Assembly (NCBI GenBank): GCA_016795255.1
Contig: JAEUIB010000169.1
Location: 1-15,208, forward strand
DNA: 15,208 nucleotides
Direction of reading: 5' to 3'
DNA from: Planctomycetota bacterium
GTDB taxonomy: Bacteria > Planctomycetota > B15-G4 > JADJEK01
The notes beneath the pieces were generated by a model that had not been told where the DNA came from, made no database searches, and saw only the letters and a list, made by a program, of their open reading frames with translations. The position numbers and the translations under genes are program-made. Within the stretch, counting starts at the first letter, position 1. Each line of letters opens with the position of its first letter. Below are positions 1-7,995 of the stretch, piece by piece.

Positions 1-2910
1 GTCTCGAGTCCGTGCTGGAGCACGGACGGCAAGGCGATCGTCGGCCGCAAGCACTTCACCGCGCACCGTTCGCTCGGCGCCGGCGAGATGTGGCTCTACC
101 ACCTCGCGGGCGGCGACGGTCTGCAGCTCACGAATCGCCCGTCGGAAGAGAAGGACGTCGGCGAATGCGTGTTCGCGCCGGACGGCGCGTCGCTGTGGTA
201 CTCGCTCGACGCGACGCCGGGCGGCTCGTTCCAATACAACAAGGACAGCAACGCCGGCATCTACGCGATCCAGCAGCTCGACCTCGTCAAGGGCGAGACG
301 AAGACGATCGTGTCCGGCCCGGGCGGCGCGTGCCGACCGACGCCGTCCCCCGACGGCCAGTCGTTGGCGTTCCTGCGCCGCGTGCGCTTCAAGACCACGC
401 TGCAGGTGATGGATCTCCGGTCGGGCGCGATCCGGATGCTCGCCGACGATCTTGAGCGCGACCATCAAGAGACGTGGGCGATCTTCGGCACGTATCCGAC
501 GATCGACTGGACGCCCGACGGCAAGGAGCTCGTGTTCTGGGCGCGCGGCAAACTGTGGCGGCAGGACGCGAGTACGCTCGAACGCCGTGAGATCCCGTTC
601 CGCGTGCAGTCGTCGCGCAAGCGCAGCACCGTCGTCCGCCAGAAGCACGCCGTCGCGCCCGACACGTTCGACGTGAAGATGCTGCGCTCCGTGCGCGTCT
701 CGCCGCGCGGTGACGCCGTCGTCTACCAAGCGCTCGGACGGCTGTGGGTGCGCGCGCTGCCCGACGGCACGCCGCGACGCCTGACGACGCAGGAAGCGGA
801 CTTCGAGTTCTTCCCGTCGTGGAGCCGCGACGGCAAGTCGATCACGTACGTGTCGTGGAACGACGACACGCTCGGCGTCGTGCGCATCCTCGACGTGAAC
901 GGCGCCGCGACCAGCGGTGAGCAGGGCCGCGCGATCACGACCGAGCCCGGCCATTACGCCGACCCGGTGCTGTCGCCCGACGGCAAGCACCTCGTCTACG
1001 GCAAGCGCAGCGGCGGCGGACTCGTGGCATCGACGTGGTCGAACGACCCCGGCCTCTACGTCGTCGATCTCGCCGGCGGAGCGCCGCGGCTGCTGACGAC
1101 GGTCGGCACGAACCCGTTCTTCGGCCCCGAGTCCGATCGCGTGTACCTGCGCACCGACGAAGAGTCGAACGCGGGCGACAAGCACACGCTGATCAGCGTC
1201 GACCTCGTGACGAAGGAGATGCGCACGCACGCGACGTCCGAGAACGCGACCGAGTTCGCGTTGTCGCCGGACGGCAACTGGCTGGCGTTCCGCGAGCGCT
1301 TCAACGTCTACATCACGCCGTTCACTCGTACCGGCCGCGCGATCGCGGTCGCGCCGAAGATGACGTCGCAGCCGGTCGCGCGCGCGTCGAAGGACTCCGG
1401 CGAGAACCTGCAGTGGAGCGGCGACTCGACCACGCTGTTCTGGTCGCTCGGCCCGGAGTTGTTCGAGCGCAAGATCACCGATGCGTTCGCGTTCCTCGCG
1501 GGAGCTCCGGCGACGTTGCCGGAACCCGCGACCACCGGCCGCAACATTTCGTTCCAAGCGCGGCAGAGCACCCCGACCAAGACGGTCGTCTACGAGAACG
1601 CGCGCATCGTGACGATGAAGGGCAACCAGGTCCTCGAGCAAGGCTCGATCGTCGTCGTCGGCAATCGCATCCGCGCCATCGGTACCGGCAAGGTGACCAC
1701 GGACGGCGCCACGTACTTCGATTGCGGCGGCAAGACGATCACGCCGGGGTTCCTCGACGTGCACGCCCACGGCGGTCAGTCGGCCGACGGCATCACGCCG
1801 CAGCGCAACTGGGGTCAGTACGCGAACCTCGCGTTCGGCGTCACGACGATCCACGATCCGTCGAACGACACCAACTCGATCTTCGCGGCCGCCGAGCTGC
1901 AGAAAGCCGGGCTGATCGTCGCGCCGCGCATCTTCTCCACGGGCACGATCCTGTACGGCGCAGCCGGCAGCGACAAAGCCGAGATCGAATCGCTCGACGA
2001 CGCTCGCATGCACCTGCGCCGCATGAAGGCGGTCGGCGCGTTCTCGGTGAAGAGCTACAACCAACCGCGCCGCGACCAACGCCAGCAGGTCATCGCCGCG
2101 GCGCGCGAACTCGACATGCTCGTCGTTCCCGAGGGCGGGTCGACGTTCCCGCACAACCTGACGATGGTCGTCGATGGACACACCGGCATCGAGCACACGC
2201 TGTCGGTCGAGAGCATCTACTCCGACGTCACGCAGTTGTGGAAGGGCTCGGGTGTCGGCCTGACGCCGACGCTGATCGTGGGCTACGGCGGCATCTGGGG
2301 CGAGAACTACTGGTACGCCAAGACGAACGTCTGGGAGAACGAGCGCCTGCTGACGTTCGTGCCGCGGTCGATCGTCGATCCGCGCTCGCGCCGTCGCTTC
2401 ACCGCGCCCGACGAGGAGTGGAACCACGTCAACTGCGCCCGCATCTGCAAAGCGCTCGTCGACGTCGGCGAACGCGTGCAGCTCGGCGCGCACGGCCAAC
2501 TCGCGGGGCTCGGCGCGCATTGGGAGCTGTGGATGCTCGGGCAGGGCGGCCTCACGCCGATGCAGGCGCTGCGCGCCGCGACGTTGGACGGCGCGCGCTA
2601 CATCGGCGTCGACGACGACCTCGGTTCGATCGAGCCCGACAAGCTCGCGGACTTCCTCGTGTTCGACGCCGACCCGTCGGCCGATCTGAACAACACGTCG
2701 ACGCTCACGTGGACGGTCCAGAACGGCGTCCTGTACGACGCGCGCACGATGCGCCGCATTCCGCTCGGGTCGGACGGAGAGGCGACGGAGCCGCCGAAGT
2801 TCCCGTTCCAGAACGGGCTCGCGCCCGCGCAGGACAAGCACGTCCACGCCGGCGCGTGCTCGTGCGACGCGATGCGCGACGAACACGCGGGAGTGAGCGG
2901 GTATCGCTGA
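1..2910 (+). CDS. TolB-like beta-propeller / amidohydrolase fusion protein (5' partial)
   Basis: The frame is open from the first base, so the true start is upstream; 969 residues are visible (numbered from base 1). Residues 1 to about 510 are WD40-like/TolB propeller repeats, seen as recurring S-x-DG blocks (SPDGQSLAF, SPDGKHLVY, SPDGNWLAF). From about residue 527 an amidohydrolase begins, with a typical strand-rich start (ENARIVTMKGNQVLEQGSI) and the metal-binding HxH in LDVHAHGG (H588, H590). K684 in FSVKSY is the likely bridging lysine and H732 in GIEHT a further metal ligand. The C-terminal part has the family pattern LGAHGQLAGLGAHWELW and ends in a DLGSIEPDKLADFLVFD amidohydrolase tail. 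Relatives of this fusion family usually exceed 1,000 residues, so I infer roughly 100 N-terminal residues are missing. The substrate is unknown; the fold suggests hydrolysis of a cyclic amide or peptide-like compound, probably outside the cytoplasm. The last 23 residues carry an HxHx3CxC cluster. The 150 nt that follow hold no gene or clear terminator. Confidence 0.93.
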   Translation, partial: VSSPCWSTDGKAIVGRKHFTAHRSLGAGEMWLYHLAGGDGLQLTNRPSEEKDVGECVFAPDGASLWYSLDATPGGSFQYNKDSNAGIYAIQQLDLVKGETKTIVSGPGGACRPTPSPDGQSLAFLRRVRFKTTLQVMDLRSGAIRMLADDLERDHQETWAIFGTYPTIDWTPDGKELVFWARGKLWRQDASTLERREIPFRVQSSRKRSTVVRQKHAVAPDTFDVKMLRSVRVSPRGDAVVYQALGRLWVRALPDGTPRRLTTQEADFEFFPSWSRDGKSITYVSWNDDTLGVVRILDVNGAATSGEQGRAITTEPGHYADPVLSPDGKHLVYGKRSGGGLVASTWSNDPGLYVVDLAGGAPRLLTTVGTNPFFGPESDRVYLRTDEESNAGDKHTLISVDLVTKEMRTHATSENATEFALSPDGNWLAFRERFNVYITPFTRTGRAIAVAPKMTSQPVARASKDSGENLQWSGDSTTLFWSLGPELFERKITDAFAFLAGAPATLPEPATTGRNISFQARQSTPTKTVVYENARIVTMKGNQVLEQGSIVVVGNRIRAIGTGKVTTDGATYFDCGGKTITPGFLDVHAHGGQSADGITPQRNWGQYANLAFGVTTIHDPSNDTNSIFAAAELQKAGLIVAPRIFSTGTILYGAAGSDKAEIESLDDARMHLRRMKAVGAFSVKSYNQPRRDQRQQVIAAARELDMLVVPEGGSTFPHNLTMVVDGHTGIEHTLSVESIYSDVTQLWKGSGVGLTPTLIVGYGGIWGENYWYAKTNVWENERLLTFVPRSIVDPRSRRRFTAPDEEWNHVNCARICKALVDVGERVQLGAHGQLAGLGAHWELWMLGQGGLTPMQALRAATLDGARYIGVDDDLGSIEPDKLADFLVFDADPSADLNNTSTLTWTVQNGVLYDARTMRRIPLGSDGEATEPPKFPFQNGLAPAQDKHVHAGACSCDAMRDEHAGVSGYR

Positions 2911-3060
2911 GCCGGATCGGCGCCGGATGCGGTCACGGAAGCGGCCTCGGAAGCAACGGAACGTGACGGCGGCGGCAACTCGAGGGTCGAACCGTCCGCC
3001 GGCCCCGCTACGGTGCAGCGCTCTCCTTTCGCCTTCCGCCATCCGGTCCGCGGCACGCCC

Positions 3061-3825
3061 ATGATCGAAGTCTCCGGGTTCTCGAAGCGCTACGACGGCA
3101 CGCAAGCCGTCCGCGATCTGTCGTTCACGGTCGCTCGCGGCGAGATCATCGGGCTGGTCGGGCTGAACGGCGCGGGCAAGACGACGACGCTGCGTTCGAT
3201 CTGCGGCATCCTCGCGCCGACCGCGGGTCGCATCGCGGTCGGCGGTTTCGACATCACGAAGCAACCGGTCGAAGCGAAGCGCCGCCTCGCGTACGTCCCG
3301 GACACGCCGCACCCGTTCGAACTGTTGACCGTCGCCGAGCACCTCAAGTTCGTCGGCCTCGCGTACGGCGTCGCGTACGCGGGCGAACGCGTCGACGCGC
3401 TGTTGCGCAAGCTCGAGCTGCACGAGAAGCGCGACGCGTTCGCGTCGACGTTGTCGCGCGGGCAGCAGCAGAAGCTCGCGATCGCGTGCGCGTTCCTGCG
3501 CGCGCCGGACGCGTTGCTGCTCGACGAACCGCTGACCGGCCTCGACCCGGCCGGCATGCGCGTGATGCGCGACGCCGTCGCCGCGGAGGCCGCGCGCGGC
3601 GCGGCGGTGATCGTCTCGTCGCACCAGCTCGAACTGGTCGAGCGCATGTGCTCGCGCGTGCTGGTGCTGCATCGCGGGCGACTGCGGGCGCTCGGCACGC
3701 TCGAGGAGATCCGCGCGGTCGCCGACAAGGGCGCGGACGCGACGCTCGAGGACGTGTTCTTCGCGCTGACGGAAGGCGCTCCGGAGTCTCCGACCGGCGT
3801 CGACGCGGAGCGCGCGACCGGATGA
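3061..3825 (+). CDS. ABC transporter ATP-binding protein
   Basis: A 254-residue nucleotide-binding subunit of an ABC-2/exporter-type transporter; it would hydrolyse ATP at the inner membrane to drive the permease encoded next. Visible motifs are Walker A GLNGAGKT (residues 34-41), a Q-loop region reading YVPDTPHPF with Asp in place of Gln (common in this exporter branch), signature LSRGQ (131-135), Walker B LLLDEP (152-157) and the H-loop His in SSHQ (H188). I chose ATG 3061 because MIEVSGFSKRYDG matches the usual start of the family. An in-frame GTG at 3013 would add 16 residues that look non-coding. No Shine-Dalgarno sequence is evident before 3061. The stop codon overlaps the permease start (ATGA at 3822-3825), so the two are translationally coupled. 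The transported substrate cannot be told from sequence. Confidence 0.95.
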   Translation: MIEVSGFSKRYDGTQAVRDLSFTVARGEIIGLVGLNGAGKTTTLRSICGILAPTAGRIAVGGFDITKQPVEAKRRLAYVPDTPHPFELLTVAEHLKFVGLAYGVAYAGERVDALLRKLELHEKRDAFASTLSRGQQQKLAIACAFLRAPDALLLDEPLTGLDPAGMRVMRDAVAAEAARGAAVIVSSHQLELVERMCSRVLVLHRGRLRALGTLEEIRAVADKGADATLEDVFFALTEGAPESPTGVDAERATG

Positions 3826-5462
3826 ACGCGGCGCTGCGTTATCTGTGGATCGTCGCGCGCGTGAACGGATTGAAGGCGTTCGTGCGCTCGCTGAAGCGCC
3901 CGCGCAAGGCGTTCGGCACGCTGATCTGGGTGGCCGTGCTCGGCCTGTTCGTGCTCGGCCAGTGGTTGAACGCGCGCCAGCACGGCGCGATGAACCTCGT
4001 GTCGGGCCCGTCGCTGACGATGTTCTTCGCGGTGCTGCTGGTCGCGGGGACGATCGCCGGGCTGCTGCAGCACGGACTGACGTTCCATCCGTCCGCCGTC
4101 GACTTCCTGTTCCCCGGGCCGTTCTCCCGCCGGCAGATCGCGTTCTATCGCATCGCTGCGCTGTATCCGATCACGCTGCTGTCGTCGCTCGTGTTCCTCG
4201 TGTTCATGTCGGCGCGCGTGACGTCGCTCGCGCGGCTGGCGCTCGCGCTGTTCCTGCTGCAGCTCGTCGCGCTGCACTTGCAAACGGCGTGCGCGATCGT
4301 GTCGACCGCGCTGTCGGACCACCTGGTGCGGCGCTTCCGCGGCTTCGGGCAGGCGATCCTCGGCATCCTCGTCTCGGCCGCGTTCTTGGTCGTGTTCTTC
4401 GCCGACCCGCCGCAGGGCGACACGGGCGTGGGGATCGGGATCGGTTCGCGGATCGTCGGCGCGTTCGACTCGGAGACCGCGCGCGTCGTGTTCTATCCCG
4501 CGGTCGCCGCCGCTCGGCTCGTGACCGCGTCCGACTGGAGCAGCGGCGCCTGGCCGCTGATCGGGCTGCTCGCGTGCGTCGGCGCGAGTCTCGTGCTCGC
4601 GGTGTCGTTGCCGTTCGACTGGCTGGAGGCATCGCTCGCGACCAGTGAACGCGCCGCGCGGATGCTCGATCGCGCGCGGCACGGCGCGGCGACGGCCGAG
4701 CCGACCGGCAACGCTCGAGCGAAGCGGATCCTCGGCGAGCGCTGGCTGTTCGCCGGCGCCGGCGCGATCGCGTGGAAGAACGTCGTCACGCTGCTGCGCT
4801 CGGTGCGCATGATGGTCGCGGCGCTGCTGTCGTCGGCGATCGTGCTGTCGTTCGTGCTCGCGTTCGCGCGCCGCGACTATTCGAGCGGCGATCCCGGCAT
4901 CCTCGCGCGCGTGGCGCCGATCCTGTTGCTGTTGCCGGTCCTCGTGCAGCAGTACCTCGCGTTCGACTTCCGTCGCGACGTCGAGCGCATCGAGGAGTTG
5001 CGCCAACTGCCGCTGCGACCGATCGTCGTCGCGTTCGCCGAGGTCGTGACGCCGGCGGCCGCGGTCTTCGTCCTGCAACTGATCGTCGGCGCCATCGCGG
5101 TCGTCGTGTCGGGCTTGTCGTGGGTCTGGATCGCGTTCGGCGCCGTGGTGCTGCCGGCGTTCACGATGACGATCGTGGTCGTCGCCAACCTGGCGTTCCT
5201 GCTGTTCCCGGTGCGCGCGATCTCGTCGGGAGGCCGGCCGAACGTCGGGGCCGCGTCGGTCAGTTCGATCCTCAACATGCTCGGATTCGGTGTCGCGTGC
5301 GCCCCGGCGCTCGTCGCCGGCTTCTTCGTGTTCGATCAGTGGGGGCGTGCTGCCGCGGCCGTTTGTGTCGGGCTGGCGGTGCAGATCCTCGTTGTCACCA
5401 TGTTGCTCGCGCTCACCGGCATGGCGTTCGCACGCTTCGACGTCACGCGCACGGACGGTTGA
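3822..5462 (+). CDS. ABC exporter permease, putative ABC_export family membrane protein
   Basis: A 546-residue polytopic membrane protein, the membrane partner of the preceding ATPase. Hydrophobic segments are seen near residues 29-47 (IWVAVLGLFVLGQWL), then in MFFAVLLVAGTIAGLL, YPITLLSSLVFLVFMSA, LALALFLLQLVALHL, ILGILVSAAFLVVFF and PLIGLLACVGASLVLAVSL. After a basic cytoplasmic loop come VAALLSSAIVLSFVLAF, APILLLLPVLVQQYLAF, FVLQLIVGAIAVVVSGL, a further pair, and a C-terminal pair. The segment FDFRRDVERIEELRQLPLRP matches the FDFR-D-x-LPL pattern I associate with the putative ABC exporter family (PF16962), as do the overall length and topology; this assignment is from memory, not a search. 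The start ATG lies inside the ATPase stop. There is no periplasmic binding protein nearby, which fits export rather than uptake. The substrate is unknown. Confidence 0.88.
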   Translation: MNAALRYLWIVARVNGLKAFVRSLKRPRKAFGTLIWVAVLGLFVLGQWLNARQHGAMNLVSGPSLTMFFAVLLVAGTIAGLLQHGLTFHPSAVDFLFPGPFSRRQIAFYRIAALYPITLLSSLVFLVFMSARVTSLARLALALFLLQLVALHLQTACAIVSTALSDHLVRRFRGFGQAILGILVSAAFLVVFFADPPQGDTGVGIGIGSRIVGAFDSETARVVFYPAVAAARLVTASDWSSGAWPLIGLLACVGASLVLAVSLPFDWLEASLATSERAARMLDRARHGAATAEPTGNARAKRILGERWLFAGAGAIAWKNVVTLLRSVRMMVAALLSSAIVLSFVLAFARRDYSSGDPGILARVAPILLLLPVLVQQYLAFDFRRDVERIEELRQLPLRPIVVAFAEVVTPAAAVFVLQLIVGAIAVVVSGLSWVWIAFGAVVLPAFTMTIVVVANLAFLLFPVRAISSGGRPNVGAASVSSILNMLGFGVACAPALVAGFFVFDQWGRAAAAVCVGLAVQILVVTMLLALTGMAFARFDVTRTDG

Positions 5463-5488
5463 GCGCCGGCGCTCCGCTCGAGTTCTTC

Positions 5489-5494
5489 GGAGGT
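5489..5494 (+). promoter_or_regulatory. Ribosome binding site of the GH51 gene
   Basis: GGAGGT lies 4 nt before ATG 5499. It is one of the two clear Shine-Dalgarno sequences in the window and fixes the start of the arabinofuranosidase. It sits in the 36-nt gap behind the permease, so the gene could be translated from the same transcript. Confidence 0.75.
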
Positions 5495-5498
5495 CTCC

Positions 5499-7886
5499 AT
5501 GCAGCTCGCCCTCGCCGCGATCGCGGTCCTCCTGGCCCAGACTCCGCGCGTCGTCGTGCACGCGGATCGGCCCGGGCCGCGGATCCCATCGTCGCTGTAC
5601 GGCGTGTTCTTCGAGGAGATCAACCACGCCGGCGACGGCGGGCTCGTCGCCGAGCTGCTGCGGAATCGATCGTTCGACGAGCCGATCGGGAACGACGGCA
5701 GGCTCGCCGGTTGGTCGATCGAGCCCGCCGCCGGCGTCGCCGTCGCGACGCGGGTCGTGACCCGACTCGATCCGCGCGGGAATACGCTGCATCACGTCGA
5801 GGTCGACTGCGACGGCCTCGTGCGGGTCGTCAATGCCGGTTTCTTCGGTCTCCACGTCGAGCAAGGCGCGTCGTACCGCGTCCGTATCGACGTCCGTTCG
5901 AACGACTCGGTGCCGATGTCGTGCGCGTTCCGGGCCGGTGACGAGATCGTGGCGGAGGCGATGGTCCCGGTGACGCCCGGCGCCGGCTCGGTGATCGCCG
6001 CACTGGTCGCGGACCGATCGGCCGACGTCCAATTCGAACTCCGATTGCATGGACCCGGCAGCGTCGCGTTCGATTTCGTGTCGTGCGAACCGGAAGCCAC
6101 GTGGCGCGGCCGGCATCCCGGGATGCGCAAGGATCTCGCCGACGCGGTCGCGGCGCTGCGACCCGCGTTCGTGCGTTTCCCGGGCGGTTGTTTCGTCGAG
6201 GGTGGAGACCGCCTCGACGACGCGTTCGCGTGGAAGAACACGCTCGGCGACGTCGCCACGCGGCCAGGGCATCGCAACGCGAATTGGGGGTACTGGTCGA
6301 GCGACGCACTCGGATTCCACGAGTACCTGCAGTGGTGCGAGGACCTGAACGCGGAGCCGCTGTTCGTCGTCAACTGCGGGATGTCGCATCGCGAGGTCGT
6401 GCCGCTCGACCGGCTCGGACCGTGGATCCAGGACGCGCTCGACGCGATCGAGTACGCGAACGGTCCGGTCGACTCGCGCTACGGCGCCGAGCGCGCGCGC
6501 AACGGGCATCCGGAGCCGTTTCGGCTGAAGCTCGTCGAGATCGGCAACGAGAACGGGATGTTCGGCGCGTTCGGTGGATCGCGCGACGCGTACGCCGAGC
6601 GCTACGCCGCGTTCTCGGACGCGATCCGCGCGCGCCATCCCGACGTCGAGCTGATCGCGAACGTCCCGCTCGGCCTCGGTGAGGATTGGATCGACGAGCA
6701 CTACTACAACTCGCCGGAGTGGTTCTGGCAGAACGAGGGGCGCTACGACGCCGTGGCGCGCGGCGGCCCGCGCATCTACGTCGGCGAGTACGCGGTCACG
6801 AGCGGCGCCGGCACCGGCAATCTCGCCGCGGCGTTGGCCGAAGCGGCGTTCCTGATCGGCATAGAGCGCAACGGCGATCTCGTGCAGCGCGCGTCCTACG
6901 CACCGCTGTTCGTCCACGCGCAGGATCGCCGCTGGAACCCCGACCTGATCGTGTTCGACGCGCGCGCGAGCTACGGCACGCCGTCGTTCCACGTCCACGC
7001 GATGTTCGCGGAGCATCGACCGAGCGTCGCTCTCGCGGTCGACGTACCCGAGCTCGAGACGGAGTCCGTGCCGACCGGCGCGATCGGGCTCGGCACGTGG
7101 AACACGAGCGCCGAGTTCAAGGACATCACGATCGACGTGGGCGGCACGGTCGTCGACGTGACTCCACGCGGTGCGGAGCTCGGCGCGTGGCGCACGACCG
7201 AAGGCGAGTGGAGCGTCGTCGACGGCGCGATCCGAACGACGTCGCACGCGGAACCGAGTCGCATCGTGCTCCGCGATCCGGACTTCGCCGAACTCGGTGA
7301 CGTGACGTTGCGGCTGAAGGCACGCAAGCTCGACGGCGACGAAGGATTCCTCGTGCAGTTCCGGACGCGCGGTGACGACGCGGTCTGGCTGAACCTCGGC
7401 GGATGGGGCAATCGCGAGCACGCGTTCGAGAAGACCGTCGGCGGCGCGAAGCTGCAGCTCGGTCCGCACGTGCGAGGCGCGATCGAAACGGGACGCTGGT
7501 ACGACGTGCGGATCGAATGCGCGGGCGAGTCGATCCGCGGCTACCTCGACGGCCGCTTGGTCCTCGAGGTCCGCGATCGCACGAAGGCGTGGTTCACCGC
7601 GGGGGCGGGGCTCGACGATCCGACGGGGGACATCGTCGTCAAACTCGTGAACGGAACGGGCACCGCGCGACGGATCGAGCTCGCGTTGGAAGGCACTCCG
7701 GCGATCGAGGACACCGTGCGGATCTGGACGCTGAGCGGCGCAGGCCCGGCGGCCGAGAACGGCTTTGGCACGACGAATGCGATCTCCGCCAAACCAAGCG
7801 AACTCCGCGTTGGATCGCCGACGTTCGAGCTCGAGGTGCCCGCCCACGCGATCGTCGTGGTGCGCGCAAGACCGCGCCCGCAATGA
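5499..7886 (+). CDS. Secreted GH51 alpha-L-arabinofuranosidase
   Basis: A 795-residue glycoside hydrolase family 51 enzyme expected to release terminal alpha-L-arabinofuranose from plant or algal polysaccharides with retention of configuration. A short hydrophobic N-terminus (LALAAIAVLLAQ) looks like a weak signal peptide. The barrel entry SLYGVFFEEINHAGDGGL is diagnostic of the family. Residues about 60-200 form a CBM4_9-like beta-sandwich, followed by the catalytic TIM barrel (about 200-510). The acid/base is E351 in VEIGNENG and the nucleophile E430 in YVGEYAV, by family analogy. The C-terminal beta domain appears to be split by a second sandwich at about residues 525-695 that resembles the DUF1080/LamG-like fold (YDVRIECAGESIRGYLDG). 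The domain resumes with FTAGAGLDD and ends in HAIVVVRARP. Family members without this insert are clearly shorter. A cytoplasmic location cannot be excluded because the leader lacks basic residues. Confidence 0.93.
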   Translation: MQLALAAIAVLLAQTPRVVVHADRPGPRIPSSLYGVFFEEINHAGDGGLVAELLRNRSFDEPIGNDGRLAGWSIEPAAGVAVATRVVTRLDPRGNTLHHVEVDCDGLVRVVNAGFFGLHVEQGASYRVRIDVRSNDSVPMSCAFRAGDEIVAEAMVPVTPGAGSVIAALVADRSADVQFELRLHGPGSVAFDFVSCEPEATWRGRHPGMRKDLADAVAALRPAFVRFPGGCFVEGGDRLDDAFAWKNTLGDVATRPGHRNANWGYWSSDALGFHEYLQWCEDLNAEPLFVVNCGMSHREVVPLDRLGPWIQDALDAIEYANGPVDSRYGAERARNGHPEPFRLKLVEIGNENGMFGAFGGSRDAYAERYAAFSDAIRARHPDVELIANVPLGLGEDWIDEHYYNSPEWFWQNEGRYDAVARGGPRIYVGEYAVTSGAGTGNLAAALAEAAFLIGIERNGDLVQRASYAPLFVHAQDRRWNPDLIVFDARASYGTPSFHVHAMFAEHRPSVALAVDVPELETESVPTGAIGLGTWNTSAEFKDITIDVGGTVVDVTPRGAELGAWRTTEGEWSVVDGAIRTTSHAEPSRIVLRDPDFAELGDVTLRLKARKLDGDEGFLVQFRTRGDDAVWLNLGGWGNREHAFEKTVGGAKLQLGPHVRGAIETGRWYDVRIECAGESIRGYLDGRLVLEVRDRTKAWFTAGAGLDDPTGDIVVKLVNGTGTARRIELALEGTPAIEDTVRIWTLSGAGPAAENGFGTTNAISAKPSELRVGSPTFELEVPAHAIVVVRARPRPQ

Positions 7887-7974
7887 ACGAACGTGAGTCG
7901 TCCGATCGACCCACGCTGACGGACCAAGGGCGGGCGCGGACCTCGGGGCCTCGATCCGGCACCCTTGCGTGGCG

Positions 7975-7995
7975 GGTTCGACGGGGGTTCGAACC
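7975..7995 (+). promoter_or_regulatory. Small hairpin abutting the HEAT1 start codon
   Basis: GGTTCGA (7975-7981) can pair perfectly with TCGAACC (7989-7995), leaving a 7-nt loop that holds the only Shine-Dalgarno-like sequence, GGGGG (7983-7987). The base of the stem touches ATG 7996. If it forms in the mRNA it could limit translation initiation. The stem is only 7 bp and may be chance in GC-rich DNA. Confidence 0.3.

Noticed and set aside
2911..3060. Promoter or terminator between the amidohydrolase and the ABC ATPase
   Set aside because: Only weak, poorly placed complementary segments and no convincing -35/-10 pair; GC-rich background makes such matches common.
3061..7886. ABC exporter plus GH51 as a sugar-uptake operon
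   Set aside because: There is no solute-binding protein or sugar permease; the permease looks like an exporter, so proximity alone does not support a shared pathway.
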